A DNA stretch of 64,000 nucleotides from Staphylococcus debuckii (GCF_003718735.1 NZ_CP033460.1:62001-126000), one strand, 5' to 3'. Positions 8,125 through 19,474 are shown, counted from the stretch's first letter. Made by a program: numbers and translations. Notes: generated from the letters alone by a model not told the origin.

Positions 8125-8898
8125 TTATTTTTCCAAATTAAACAAGCGTTCAGCGTTTTCTGTCGTTTGCTTAGCAACTTCTTCATAGCTGATACCGCGC
8201 AACTCTGCAATTTGTTCTGCAACCAGCGTAACACGCATCGGTTCATTACGTTTGCCGCGATAAGGATGTGGTGACAAGTAAGGTGCATCAGTTTCCACTA
8301 ACAAGCGATCTAACGGCACGTGTTTCGCCACTTCTTTCGGTTGTTTCGCATTCTTGAAAGTAACAGGGCCGCCTAGTGAAATGTAGAAACCAAGCTTGTT
8401 GATGACAACATCCGCGATTTCAGGCGAACCGCTGAAACTATGCATAATACCGCCCACTTCTTCAGCATGTTCCTCCATCAAGATGTCCACACAATCTTGC
8501 GTCGCTTCACGGTTATGAATCACAATCGGCAAGTTGACACGTTTCGCCAATGCAATCTGCTTACGAAAGACTTCTTTTTGAACATCTTTAGGTGATTTAT
8601 CCCAGTGATAATCCAAGCCCATTTCGCCAATACCGATAACTTTCGGATGCTTAGCCAAGTCTTCAATCCACTGTTCACGTTCCTCAGTATAATCAATCGC
8701 ATCGACAGGATGCCAACCAATAATCGCATACAAGAAATCATATTGATCCACCAATTCCATTGCACGCTCAATCGTAGGCGTATCAAAGCCTACCACAAAC
8801 ATGCGGTCGACCCCCGCTTCACGCGCACGGTCAATCACTTCTTGCAAATCCTCATCATATTGTTCGTCGTTTAAATGTACATGTGTATCAATTAACAT
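8125..8898 (-). CDS. tatD: TatD-family metal-dependent DNase
   Basis: TatD proteins are TIM-barrel metal-dependent hydrolases with 3'-5' exonuclease activity on DNA. Metal ligands are visible: LIDTHVHLN (residues 2-10, HxH), GEMGLDYHWD, VIHNRE, MHSFSGS and LVETDAPYL. I chose the ATG at 8898 (257 residues), since AAAGGAG lies 8 bases upstream and the HxH motif is always at the very N-terminus. The longer frame to 8970 adds 24 unlikely residues. The gene follows metS by 170 bases, the conserved metS-tatD order. Confidence 0.95.
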   Translation of the reverse strand: MLIDTHVHLNDEQYDEDLQEVIDRAREAGVDRMFVVGFDTPTIERAMELVDQYDFLYAIIGWHPVDAIDYTEEREQWIEDLAKHPKVIGIGEMGLDYHWDKSPKDVQKEVFRKQIALAKRVNLPIVIHNREATQDCVDILMEEHAEEVGGIMHSFSGSPEIADVVINKLGFYISLGGPVTFKNAKQPKEVAKHVPLDRLLVETDAPYLSPHPYRGKRNEPMRVTLVAEQIAELRGISYEEVAKQTTENAERLFNLEK

Positions 8899-9011
8899 CG
8901 AAATAACTCCTTTCAATTCTCCTTTGAAAAAATTCCGGGAAAGGCGTTTGCCTCCATAAGAGTGCCACACTTCTTACTTACCCGTTTTCCAAGGAACAGA
9001 TGACATAACAA

Positions 9012-9047
9012 GACGGCGACGTTTACAGCTGTTGCTGCAGCGCCGCC
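9012..9047 (-). terminator. GC-rich hairpin between metS and tatD
   Basis: On the minus strand GGCGGCGCTGCAGC can pair with the GCTGT...CGTCGCC arm around AACA. The T-run after it (GTCTTGTTATG) is weak, so this may be a partial terminator or an mRNA-stabilising hairpin. Confidence 0.4.
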
Positions 9048-9071
9048 TCTAATTTATTTAAAGTGTTCTGT

Positions 9072-11099
<2,028 letters not shown>

Positions 11100-11292
11100 T
11101 TATTTAATATATCTAAATTTCGTCCTTATTTCAATGCAGAGACCGCTTCCACCTTAGTACTTTAAGTATCTAAGTGACATTTGTCTCGCTCAATCTATGC
11201 TTTATTAATTTGAAAAAAATAAGCTGTATTTGTATCTCACATTATTAAGTCATACAGTTTAATTGTAACAATTCTAGAGAGTGGTGCATATG

Positions 11293-11335
11293 AAAAGGAA
11301 TAGAATCTTGCGGAAAACCGAAATGATTCTATTCC
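11293..11335 (-). terminator. Terminator of the ABC transporter operon
   Basis: GGAATAGAATC (11297-11307) and GATTCTATTCC (11325-11335) form a perfect 11-bp stem, followed on the minus strand by TTTTCAT. The stem includes the stop codon of the permease gene. Confidence 0.8.
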
Positions 11336-12006
11336 TCTGAATGTTGGAAAAAATAAACAAGTATTAAAAAAATCATAAAACTATAAAAACATATCTTAAC
11401 TACGCTGAATAAAAGCTGCGCAGCAGATCCTTCTAAATCAGGAAGAGATGGTAAAATCCACAATATATACCTTGTGAATGGATATAAATTTATAAATACT
11501 GGTTTTAATATTGTAAGTACAATTAGAAGAAATGCCATAAGATATAAATATTTAAGGCGCTTAATTTTAGGTACAAGGGCAAAACTTCCAATTAATGTCC
11601 CTAAAATCATAGTGCTTATATGTGCATATAAGCCAAGTAACACTTCATTAAGTGAAGCAGCGGGAATAAACTTATTGAATATTAATGGATAAATAAGAGC
11701 AATGAATATTAAAGGCAAATTGAGTGCTATAGTAAAAATTAATTTACCGATTACGTATATAGATGCGCGTTTCAGTTGTATAAGTACAATATACTTTTCG
11801 TTCAAAAGCTCACTTTTACTATTTTGTATTCCTAACCATACAGCTATCACAAACAGCCCTATACTTGTGAGGGTGTAACTAGATAATGATTCTGCACCAC
11901 TATAGCTATAAACGAATACGATGAATAGTAAATAGAAGAAATAAGGTATTAAAAATTGTGGTTTGTGCTTAGCTTTATATCGTTGATATTTTAAGAATGC
12001 AAGCAT
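11329..12006 (-). CDS. ABC transporter permease, unknown substrate
   Basis: The product is a 225-residue integral membrane protein with about six hydrophobic segments, for example FLIPYFFYLLFIVFVY near residues 17-32, LIFTIALNLPLIFIALIY near 88-105 and LYLMAFLLIVLTILKP near 152-168. It starts 9 bases downstream of the ATPase gene at 12016-12807, with GAGGTGG before its ATG. It is therefore most likely the membrane half of a two-gene exporter. I do not recognise a substrate class. Such small ABC-2-like pairs in accessory regions often export peptides or give self-protection, but nothing in the sequence proves it. The region is AT-rich relative to metS and rsmI. Confidence 0.72.
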   Translation of the reverse strand: MLAFLKYQRYKAKHKPQFLIPYFFYLLFIVFVYSYSGAESLSSYTLTSIGLFVIAVWLGIQNSKSELLNEKYIVLIQLKRASIYVIGKLIFTIALNLPLIFIALIYPLIFNKFIPAASLNEVLLGLYAHISTMILGTLIGSFALVPKIKRLKYLYLMAFLLIVLTILKPVFINLYPFTRYILWILPSLPDLEGSAAQLLFSVVKICFYSFMIFLILVYFFQHSEE

Positions 12007-12015
12007 GTTTCCACC

Positions 12016-12807
12016 TCACTTCACTTCAATAATAGTTGAATTTTGCTGTATAAGATAAAACAATATTTTATTAAGATGTGCTGCTTCTATTTGGATAGAG
12101 TATCGGTTGTCATAAAGAGTGATCAGCACCCCTTCTTTAAATGTCGGAATAGTTTGCGACTCAAAGATAATTGTTTTATATAAAGGGTTACCGATATCTT
12201 GATATTCTTTGTGTTGCGTTTCTATATTATAAGTTTGAAGCATTTGATTAAACGTCACATCTGCCTCATGATTTGTTAAAATAATCGTTTTAGTTTCAGC
12301 AAGTTCACTTAACTTATTTGCTAAATAAGATTTTGTATTTTTGTCTAATCCTGAAAACGGCTCGTCGAATATTAGTACATCACAAGGTTTTACCAATGCT
12401 TGAAGAATATTAATCTTTTGACGAGTTCCTTTCGAACAATCCTTTACCTTATATAGAAGATAAGGTTTCAAACCTAAATATTGTATTTGCAAAGCCATTT
12501 CTTTTAACGTTATTGATTTTTTATTCATCAAATATATAGTATCAATATATTCTTGTACAGTAAGTGAAAGTTCTTCTGGTAAATAATCAGGTGCAAAGCT
12601 TAGTGAAGAAATATTTGCTATTCGCGTTCCTAAGGTTGGTTGATAAAGACCCGCAATAAGTTTTAGCAGCACACTTTTCCCAGAACCATTTGAACCAGTG
12701 ATAATCATAATTGAGCGAAGCGGAATATCCAAGTTGATGTCCTGAAAAATCCATTGCTTTCCAAATCGTTTGCTTACGTTTTTTAATTTTATTGCAAATC
12801 TAGACAT
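12016..12807 (-). CDS. ABC transporter ATP-binding protein with a divergent signature motif
   Basis: This 263-residue nucleotide-binding subunit has a clear Walker A (GSNGSGKSVLLKLIAGLYQP, about residues 37-56), a Walker B (CDVLIFDEPFSGLD) and an H-loop (ILTNHEAD). The signature motif reads CSKGTRQKINIL instead of LSGGQxQR, a form seen in some exporters. A C-terminal extension of about 60 residues follows the core fold. I chose the ATG at 12807 because GAGGAG lies 8 bases upstream; the GTG three codons earlier overlaps that site. It pairs with the permease at 11329-12006. Substrate unknown. Confidence 0.85.
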   Translation of the reverse strand: MSRFAIKLKNVSKRFGKQWIFQDINLDIPLRSIMIITGSNGSGKSVLLKLIAGLYQPTLGTRIANISSLSFAPDYLPEELSLTVQEYIDTIYLMNKKSITLKEMALQIQYLGLKPYLLYKVKDCSKGTRQKINILQALVKPCDVLIFDEPFSGLDKNTKSYLANKLSELAETKTIILTNHEADVTFNQMLQTYNIETQHKEYQDIGNPLYKTIIFESQTIPTFKEGVLITLYDNRYSIQIEAAHLNKILFYLIQQNSTIIEVK

Positions 12808-12976
12808 TATCAGCACTCCTCATTTATTTCTATGTACTTGAAGATGAGCAAGCTATAAATCAATGTACAATTGACTTCTTTCTTTATTTTAAATGATGCA
12901 TATTATTGTTATTTTGCTCTGTTGCTTGTTAATATTTGTCTTAATCTTTAATTATTCGAATTGCTATATAGAAACA

Positions 12977-13015
12977 GGACACACATATCTGCTCGTGGAG
13001 TAAACATGTGTGTCC
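12977..13015 (-). terminator. Terminator of the lipoprotein/membrane-protein operon
   Basis: GGACACACAT and ATGTGTGTCC form a perfect 10-bp stem; on the minus strand TGTTTCTATAT follows. It lies 16 bases beyond the lipoprotein stop codon. Confidence 0.75.
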
Positions 13016-13030
13016 GTTCATATGCAACAG

Positions 13031-13402
13031 TTAATTTACTCGTTTATGCATTCCGTGTTTATCTCTTTTATAATGAAGTTCATGTTTATGACCTTTCAAT
13101 TCATACTTAACTTCTACATAATCGACATCTTCATTTCCAGAGAAAGGTGTTGTGGCCATGCTGCCGACAAGTTTAGGAGGCAGTTCTACGTCTTCTTTGA
13201 AGTGAAGCGGCACGGTCAATTTTTTATCTTTCTTTTCATAAACAACCTGTTTATGATCGATTTCAAATATTTTCACATCTTCTAACTTTCTATCAGCTTT
13301 ATGCAAATCATTTTTTACCGAACCAGGAAGACGATCTCCTTTCGTACAACCCATTACACTAACCATCAATAAACATAAACTCATCAAACTTATCTTTTTC
13401 AT
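13031..13402 (-). CDS. Predicted lipoprotein, unknown function
   Basis: The 123-residue product has a lipoprotein signal peptide: MKKISLMSLCLLMVSVMGC, with VMGC as the lipobox and Cys19 as the lipid-modified residue. The mature part is hydrophilic, rich in Lys, Asp and His (KGHKHELHYKRDKHGMHKR at the end), and has no domain I recognise. The histidine-rich tail might bind metal, but that is a guess. It starts 24 bases after the membrane protein at 13427-14026, so the two probably share an operon and act at the same membrane. Confidence 0.75.
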   Translation of the reverse strand: MKKISLMSLCLLMVSVMGCTKGDRLPGSVKNDLHKADRKLEDVKIFEIDHKQVVYEKKDKKLTVPLHFKEDVELPPKLVGSMATTPFSGNEDVDYVEVKYELKGHKHELHYKRDKHGMHKRVN

Positions 13403-13426
13403 AGATTACTCCTTATATTTAAGTTC

Positions 13427-14026
13427 TTAAATAATGATTGAAAAAAAGATTAACAAAATCAGCGTTCCTAAAGGTCTGAGAGTGATAAACGAAAATCTTC
13501 GTCGTCTAATTACTAATATAATATCTATAATGAAATAAATAATAATCATTAAAGAAAGGATCAGTCCTATTGTAAATAAACCACCTGCTAAATCTTCTTT
13601 TAAAATAGACGTTAACTTTAATTTAATCGCAACCATACATATTACTGAGATAATTCCTGAAATAACTCCTTTATATTTCTCAGAAGCTAAGTTGATTTGC
13701 ATACTTTCAATTTCTTCATATTTTTCTTTTGTTAAAGAATGGTTGGGATTAGGTTCCATACTTTCAATTTTCACTTGATACGGACGTGTCCAAAACGACT
13801 TAATAGCCAACCATCCGTATACAACAAAGCCTAGAGTGAGCACAAATATGTAATTTTGTAATGAACTAAAACTAGGATTCACAAAGAAGAATGTAATCAA
13901 AAAGATTACTGCAGATATACCATAGGCGATCCACTGCAATAACTTGATACCTTCTGCGTACATTACCGAGGTAATATACACGACATAATACAAACCAGCC
14001 ATTAAAAATAACAATAAATACGTCAT
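13427..14026 (-). CDS. Membrane protein, unknown function
   Basis: The 199-residue protein has about five to six membrane segments: residues about 1-22, 31-50, 59-75, 120-140 and 147-170, plus a hydrophobic C-terminus ending LGTLILLIFFSIII. A cytoplasmic-looking hydrophilic stretch (about 80-118, KIESMEPNPNHSLTKEKYEE) separates two halves. I do not recognise the family. It is the first gene of a two-gene unit with the lipoprotein at 13031-13402. The next gene upstream is 150 bases away and is also a membrane protein of unknown family. Confidence 0.65.
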   Translation of the reverse strand: MTYLLLFLMAGLYYVVYITSVMYAEGIKLLQWIAYGISAVIFLITFFFVNPSFSSLQNYIFVLTLGFVVYGWLAIKSFWTRPYQVKIESMEPNPNHSLTKEKYEEIESMQINLASEKYKGVISGIISVICMVAIKLKLTSILKEDLAGGLFTIGLILSLMIIIYFIIDIILVIRRRRFSFITLRPLGTLILLIFFSIII

Positions 14027-14180
14027 TTACTCGCTCCTATATTTCTAAACTTACCTTTATATCAACTCAACTCATCACCTTAAGGATGATTAGTATGTCT
14101 AGTTTCATTCGTTAGTTATTCCTCGATTATATAATATTAATATAAACACATGTTACTCTTACTTATAACGAAATCAATTA

Positions 14181-14873
14181 TTAATCATAATCTATTTGTA
14201 TATTATACGCTTTTTCATAATCTAATTTTGCATTCACATATTCCCAAAAAATTATAATCATAACAGCGTTCGAAATTAATATGCAAAAATTAGTTACGTT
14301 TATTATGAAATTGTTATCTTCCGCATTTGGTATTGTTAAAAACTCTATTATTTTTTGAATGTACACACACCATGAAATAATTTGGGTGGATATAATCCAA
14401 ATAAATTTTTGATTATTTCTATCGCTTCTTGTTTTACCTTTGTAGCAATCTGGATGTCTAAATAATAACAGTATACTGGAGACATTCGCTATATAACTTA
14501 TTAACATAAAAGTTATACCTATAATCCAGTAATCAAATAATTTATAGCCATTTAATTCTCCTATAATGAAAAATAAATTATATATAACAAAACTAGTGTT
14601 ATAATAAGCACATATACTAACGCCTGTTGAAATTTTTAAATGTTTCAAAAAAGTTGGATAGTTATCAGGTTTTTTCTTCAAGAATATAGGTATAAATCCT
14701 AATAATATAATAATAATTTCAACAATTGAAGAGACCACTAAATAATTAGGTGTATCTCTAAAATCTTTTCCAAGGAAAAAAGGAATACAACTAAACAATA
14801 GCATCCCTAAATTTAATCCGCTTAAAACTTGAGGTGCTGGTGTTCTTAGTTTTCTATATATATCTTCGCTCAT
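14181..14873 (-). CDS. Membrane protein, unknown function
   Basis: From the ATG at 14873 (AAGGTGAT just upstream) the product has about 230 residues, starting MSEDIYRKLRTPAPQVLSG. It has about six membrane segments, with NLGMLLFSCIPFFLG, SSIVEIIIILLGFIPIFL, YWIIGITFMLISYIANV and VTNFCILISNAVMIIIFW the clearest. A longer frame to 14969 exists, but its ATG has no ribosome site. I recognise no family. The gene is in the most AT-rich part of the island. Its start lies about 110 bases downstream of the frameshifted gene at 14985-15309, which may once have been its operon partner. Confidence 0.6.
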   Translation of the reverse strand: MSEDIYRKLRTPAPQVLSGLNLGMLLFSCIPFFLGKDFRDTPNYLVVSSIVEIIIILLGFIPIFLKKKPDNYPTFLKHLKISTGVSICAYYNTSFVIYNLFFIIGELNGYKLFDYWIIGITFMLISYIANVSSILLLFRHPDCYKGKTRSDRNNQKFIWIISTQIISWCVYIQKIIEFLTIPNAEDNNFIINVTNFCILISNAVMIIIFWEYVNAKLDYEKAYNIQIDYD

Positions 14874-14984
14874 ATAATCACCTTCCATTGAAAATAGACT
14901 GCCTAAATTTTTACGGAAATCACTTGCCAATACCTCTCTTATTGAATTCTTAACTATTCCTTTCACCATATTTTTAGTAGTTTT

Positions 14985-15309
14985 TCATCTATCAGAGTTT
15001 CTCAAAAAACTTACCACTTTATTTGCTTTATCTTTAGAAATATCAGTAGTTGATTTTCCATTAAATATTTTAGTCTCTGCAGTCATTCCTATAACTAATC
15101 TTGTTGTTACTCTAACCCAGACGCACAAATACCATCCAATTAATGTTCCTAGATTCGTACTAGTACCTGCGGAACCCGCCATATCTCCTAAATCTACAGC
15201 TGGTCCCACTAATTTTTTTCATTGTTTTCTCAGTAGTAAAATTATTATCTACTGCAAAAGCCGCTCCAACAGGTGCGGACAGTTTACTATCACGTTTCAG
15301 TTCTTTCAC
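14985..15309 (-). pseudogene. Frameshifted small gene of unknown function
   Basis: Two overlapping minus-strand frames join into one plausible protein if one base is removed from a run of seven A (plus-strand T, 15213-15219). The first frame gives VKELKRDSKLSAPVGAAFAV...EKTMKK and the second LVGPAVDLGDMAGSAGTSTN...KVVSFLRNSDR, about 107 residues in total. No good ribosome site precedes the GTG at 15309, so the true start is uncertain. The middle is Gly/Ala-rich, then hydrophobic (TLIGWYLCVWVRVTTRLVIG). The A7 run could equally be a programmed slippage site or a sequencing error. I do not recognise the family. Confidence 0.5.
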
Positions 15310-16217
15310 TATTTCTCTATTTTTAAAAATTATGTATATGTTAACTAATATTAAAAATTATATGTACATAAATTTCACTATACACTTATTAAGTGGTAGT
15401 TATTGTACTCCGTACTTCATTTTTCTATATTAAGTTTTAGAAAATACCATTTAAGATTTATTTGTTAGTAAGCGTTTTCTAATTTATAATATAAAACTTT
15501 ACATGTTTTGCATAGTTCTTTTACTATTTTTTTACAATCTAATTTTTTATCTTACTCTTTATATCTTAAAATTTTCGAAAAGTAATCTCTTAATAATGGA
15601 AACAAATAAATTAATATTATTTTTTTTACTACTCTTTTTAAATTCATTATTTATAAATAACATATCCCTGTTGAACCGCTTGAAGATGCTAAATGAGCTC
15701 ATTAAATATCGAATTTAAAATAAGTAATAATGATTAATATAAATAAAATCAAAGTAATCTATCATAATTACAACAAAAATCCGGACTATACATAAACTAT
15801 ACTATTCAATAAAACCTTACTTTCCTGAAAATAATTATGCTCAACACAAAGTATAGTTGTTATAGCTTCACTAAAGAAGCCATCAACAAAGCATAAAATT
15901 CTGGATATCAAAATAAATTCTTTTGGATTAGTAGAAAATCTATGAAATAAAAAGATTATTATGAAGGTTTTTATACTTTGATTACTGATTAATATAACAA
16001 TGTCCAAAGATTAATTTATAATCAATGTAAATTTAAAAATACTGCTAACTTTTTCTCTTGTAATAAAAACTATAATATAAAACCTGTCTATGTCTAAAGA
16101 AAACTAAGTAAATATATTAGATACAGACAAAGAATAAAATTAAATTAAGCAACTTCTAATTTTACTAAAGCTTTAAAATAGGCCCCACATTACAAAGATT
16201 CTTCCTATAAAAAACAC
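15310..16217. other. Gene-free, extremely AT-rich stretch
   Basis: About 900 bases with no gene I can support. Two 70-codon frames (15503-15718 plus, 15786-16007 minus) are low-complexity Leu/Phe/Ile/Asn strings without ribosome sites and follow base composition. I see no tandem repeat, no rRNA- or tRNA-like segment and no transposase remnant. It may be the decayed remainder of genes in the island. Confidence 0.5.
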
Positions 16218-16250
16218 TCCTAAAGCTCAACTTTTCAGGTTCAACTTTAG
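16218..16250 (-). terminator. Terminator of the lipase gene
   Basis: CCTAAAGTTGAAC pairs with GTTGAGCTTTAGG around a short loop on the minus strand, with one bulge, followed by AGTGTTTTTTATA. It lies 38 bases past the lipase stop. Confidence 0.8.
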
Positions 16251-16288
16251 GAATATAGTTTATCCATCAGGATACGATGCGCTTTATT

Positions 16289-18460
16289 TTAAACTTCCGC
16301 TTCTTCCACTTTCATCATATTATTAATCAGACCTGCATAAAACTGCTGCAGTTCAATGCCTGTATGTTTGAAATCTAAAGCATCTAATCCTACGAAATCT
16401 AAGTGATCCCAACCTTTCATAACTGGTGTCACTTGCCAAATCCCTTTTTTCAAACCATCAGTAAAGTCTGTAAATGCTTGTCCTGTCGGATAGAGCGATG
16501 ACACTACAGACACAATACCATCATTAGGACGTACTGTCTTATTCGGCTCGCTGCCGATAATTCGACTCGTGGTATCAAACAGGAAGAATTGTCCAACATC
16601 AGGTACATAATTACCTATAAGACCTTCATGGCTTGCTAATCCAGTATAAGTGGTATAAGTAATATTCGGATTTAATGGCGTATTTTTATTCAGTTCTTCA
16701 GAACCTTTGGAAGTTAAATCATACATTGCATTATCGTCCGTTTTCCATAATGCGCTCTCTGAGACACGCTTCATATAATCAATATAAGATTCATTCGCGC
16801 CTTGTTTGAAGCCCCATTTTTCAAAACCAAAATCAATATTCGCAAGTTTACCGCCACCCATACGTCCAAGTGCATATACGATATCTTTGAAAGCCTGTTG
16901 ATTGCCGACACGATCTGCTGCAGCTGAACCGTTATGCGGTGTGCCTAGAGTGGAAATTGAAGAAATCATATTATCTTGGCCGCCTTCAAATAGCGGTGAA
17001 ATATTACCGCCATGCACACGTTGATATTCAATTTCATCTTGATTGCCGAAGCGTAAGAAGTGTTCCATTAAACGAATTGTCTGACCACCCATGCTATGTC
17101 CGACTAAATGTACTTTCTGACCTGGCTGCCACTCTTTAAACACACCTTCATAAGTACGGCCATAACGTGCATGTCCATATTTCTCAGCATGTGCCGCTCC
17201 ATAATCCACAGTGCCGCCTTTAATATAATAATAAAGTTCTACAGCACGATCATAGTTGCTGCTGAAAGCACCGACACTAGCTTCATAAGCTTTATATCCT
17301 TTTTCTCTCAATCCATCAACTACACGATATTTGTCGCCACCCCAGTAATTAGGGTATAAATCAGGTTTGATGTCACCTACAAATCCCATGAAGCCATGCA
17401 CAAATATAACTGGATATTTATTAACCGCTTGGGCTTGTTCAGCTTTTGTTCCACTTACAGCAGATGGAGTTGCAGAGGATTGTTGTTGCGTACGGTTATT
17501 TGTATTTGCCGCCTGAGGTGTTGATAACTTCGGTGATTTCTTCTCATTAGGTTGTTTTGTTTCTGTAGGGACTCCCGGCGCGGAAGTTGTAGTTACATGC
17601 GGCTTTGTCTGAGGTGTTTCCTTAACAGGAGTCTGTTCCTTATCAACCGCTTCCTTCTTTTTATCAGTCACTGAAACCGAAGAGATATTGTCGGATGAAT
17701 CGGTTGTTGTCTGAGGTAATATTTCTTTAATAGGTGGTGTTTGGGCAGGCACTTTATTCGCTTGCGTTGATTCATTATTATTTTTTTCTATAGATGGAGC
17801 AACTGTACTTTCTTGGTTTTTCGATTCTTTTAAAGCAGCATGTTCAACATTTTGGGTTTTATCCTCTGTAGCCACCGCCTCTTCTCGTGCTCCAGCCTTT
17901 TCAACTGGTTTACTTTTTTCAGAGATTTGATTTTGTGCTGGAGTTTCAGCTGCTGGCGAAACTTGGCTTTGCTGTGTAGTTTGGTTCGTTACCCTTTCAG
18001 TGGAAGCCGCTTCTTGCTTCTTATCGTTCTGTTGTGTTGCTGGCTGTAATTCATTTTGTGGTTGTTCATCAGTAGATTTTTCCATTGTTCCAGATGACCT
18101 GTGATCTTCTTTAAACGATTTCGGGGCAGGATTTATCTTAGGTGCTGGCGCCTCCGCAGTAGAAGTAGAAGCAGGTTCTGGTACCTTTGTCGCAACCTCC
18201 TCTTGCGCATTTAACTGAGTTGACGCTTGTTGGTTTGCAGAAGATTGATTATTGTGTGTCGACGATGTAGGCTGCAGCTCAACTTCAGTCTGTGCATGTG
18301 GTTGAGACGTCACTCTCTCTCCCATCTCTGCATTTTGCTCTGCCGCATTTGCGCTATTTCCTGCCGTTAAGAAAGCCACTGTCGCTACAAGTGCAGACGC
18401 AGCACCCACTGTATATTTACGAATTGCATATCTGTTTCTTGTACTATTATTTCTCTTCAT
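16289..18460 (-). CDS. lip: Secreted staphylococcal lipase precursor (YSIRK signal, pro-region, lipase domain)
   Basis: This is a triacylglycerol lipase secreted as a pre-pro-enzyme of 723 residues. The signal peptide (1 to about 40) carries the YSIRK-type motif [16 protein letters not shown], which directs export near the division septum. Residues about 41-343 form a Gln/Thr/Ser/Lys/Pro-rich disordered pro-region. The catalytic domain (about 345-723) starts [14 protein letters not shown]. It shows the nucleophile in GHSMGG (Ser456) and probably Asp647 (RPNDGIV) and His686 (WDHLDFVG). There is no LPXTG anchor, so the enzyme is released. AGGAGA lies 9 bases before the ATG. The gene sits at one edge of the metS-rsmI insertion with its own terminator. 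Confidence 0.95.
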   Translation of the reverse strand: MKRNNSTRNRYAIRKYTVGAASALVATVAFLTAGNSANAAEQNAEMGERVTSQPHAQTEVELQPTSSTHNNQSSANQQASTQLNAQEEVATKVPEPASTSTAEAPAPKINPAPKSFKEDHRSSGTMEKSTDEQPQNELQPATQQNDKKQEAASTERVTNQTTQQSQVSPAAETPAQNQISEKSKPVEKAGAREEAVATEDKTQNVEHAALKESKNQESTVAPSIEKNNNESTQANKVPAQTPPIKEILPQTTTDSSDNISSVSVTDKKKEAVDKEQTPVKETPQTKPHVTTTSAPGVPTETKQPNEKKSPKLSTPQAANTNNRTQQQSSATPSAVSGTKAEQAQAVNKYPVIFVHGFMGFVGDIKPDLYPNYWGGDKYRVVDGLREKGYKAYEASVGAFSSNYDRAVELYYYIKGGTVDYGAAHAEKYGHARYGRTYEGVFKEWQPGQKVHLVGHSMGGQTIRLMEHFLRFGNQDEIEYQRVHGGNISPLFEGGQDNMISSISTLGTPHNGSAAADRVGNQQAFKDIVYALGRMGGGKLANIDFGFEKWGFKQGANESYIDYMKRVSESALWKTDDNAMYDLTSKGSEELNKNTPLNPNITYTTYTGLASHEGLIGNYVPDVGQFFLFDTTSRIIGSEPNKTVRPNDGIVSVVSSLYPTGQAFTDFTDGLKKGIWQVTPVMKGWDHLDFVGLDALDFKHTGIELQQFYAGLINNMMKVEEAEV

Positions 18461-18634
18461 TTTAGATGTCTCCTATCTTCGGTGTCTCTCACTAAAGAAA
18501 AATAATTAACGCTATCCCGTTTATTTCAAGAAAAAAACTGCGTATCTATAAAATAGCACAGTTTAATTTCATTTATCTACTTTTATATAAAAAATTAAAA
18601 AGACAAAAATATTTTTATCTAAACCATATTAAAA

Positions 18635-19474
18635 CTATCTGATTTGATGATATATATCATATACTTCGCCAGTTTTCATACCTCTGTCTTCTGCTACTTG
18701 TTTAATCGCCTTTTTCGGTCTCATCTCTTGGCGTATATAATGGTCGACATGTTCAGGAATATCCAGCTCCTCGAACCATTGCGTTTCAGCAGCCGCTTCT
18801 GCACCTTCAATCAAAATAACAAACTCACCTTTCAAAGGCACCTCTCCTTGCTCAACCGCTGCTGCTAAATCCGAAACCGAAGCCGTCTGAATCTGCTCAA
18901 ATTTTTTCGTCAATTCACGTCCCAAAGTCACAGGGCGTTCCGCATCCACTATTTTAATCGCCTTTAAAGTATCCGCGACACGGTAAGGAGATTCATACAC
19001 AATCAAAGTTGAACTTTCAAACATTCTTTTTTCCAACACAGCGACTTTTTCTTTATTTTTTCTAGGAAGAAAGCCTAAGAAAGTATAAACGAAAGAAGGA
19101 AGTCCACTTGCCATTAATGCCGTCAAACCTGCATTCGGACCAGGGATAGGTACCACTGTGATATCAGCTTCACGCGCACTCACCACTAACTCATATCCAG
19201 GATCACTGATTAAGGGTAAGCCGGCATCTGAAACTAACGCAATATCTTGCCCTTCTAATAAAGTGTGCACTAAAGGTTCAGTCTGCTGATCTTTATTGTG
19301 TTCATGATACGATTTCAAGGGAACATGAATCTCATAGTGATTACATAACTTCTTCGTTACCCGCGTATCTTCACAAGCAATTAAATCGACTTGTTTCAAA
19401 GTATCGACTGCACGGTATGTAATATCCGCTAAGTTTCCGATAGGTGTTCCGACTAAATAAAGTGTGCCTGTCAT
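18635..19474 (-). CDS. rsmI: RsmI, 16S rRNA 2'-O-ribose C1402 methyltransferase
   Basis: RsmI methylates the 2'-O of 16S rRNA C1402 in the decoding centre. The 279-residue protein is a class III (tetrapyrrole-methylase fold) SAM enzyme. Landmarks are LYLVGTPIGNLADITYRA at residues 5-22, ACEDTRVTKKL, SDAGLPLISDPGYELV, and PIPGPNAGLTALMASGLPS. It overlaps the GIY-YIG gene upstream by 4 bases (ATGA), so it is translationally coupled. It is the last gene of the tmk-to-rsmI cluster. Downstream it meets the lipase leader after 174 bases. A clear terminator is not visible there. Confidence 0.95.
   Translation of the reverse strand: MTGTLYLVGTPIGNLADITYRAVDTLKQVDLIACEDTRVTKKLCNHYEIHVPLKSYHEHNKDQQTEPLVHTLLEGQDIALVSDAGLPLISDPGYELVVSAREADITVVPIPGPNAGLTALMASGLPSFVYTFLGFLPRKNKEKVAVLEKRMFESSTLIVYESPYRVADTLKAIKIVDAERPVTLGRELTKKFEQIQTASVSDLAAAVEQGEVPLKGEFVILIEGAEAAAETQWFEELDIPEHVDHYIRQEMRPKKAIKQVAEDRGMKTGEVYDIYHQIR

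Noticed and set aside
11121..11154. T-box riboswitch in the metS leader (AAGGTGGAAGCGG, AAGGACG)
   Set aside because: The sequence has mismatches to the T-box core, the GGACG is in the wrong sense for the antiterminator, and there is no long stem I with a Met specifier.
13010..13285. 91-codon plus-strand frame across the lipoprotein gene
   Set aside because: It mirrors the lipoprotein gene, which has a lipobox, an operon partner and a terminator.
15503..15718. 71-codon plus-strand frame in the AT-rich gap
   Set aside because: Leu/Phe/Asn low complexity that follows base composition; no ribosome site.
15786..16007. 73-codon minus-strand frame in the AT-rich gap
   Set aside because: No ribosome site, no recognisable pattern, surrounded by the same random AT-rich sequence.
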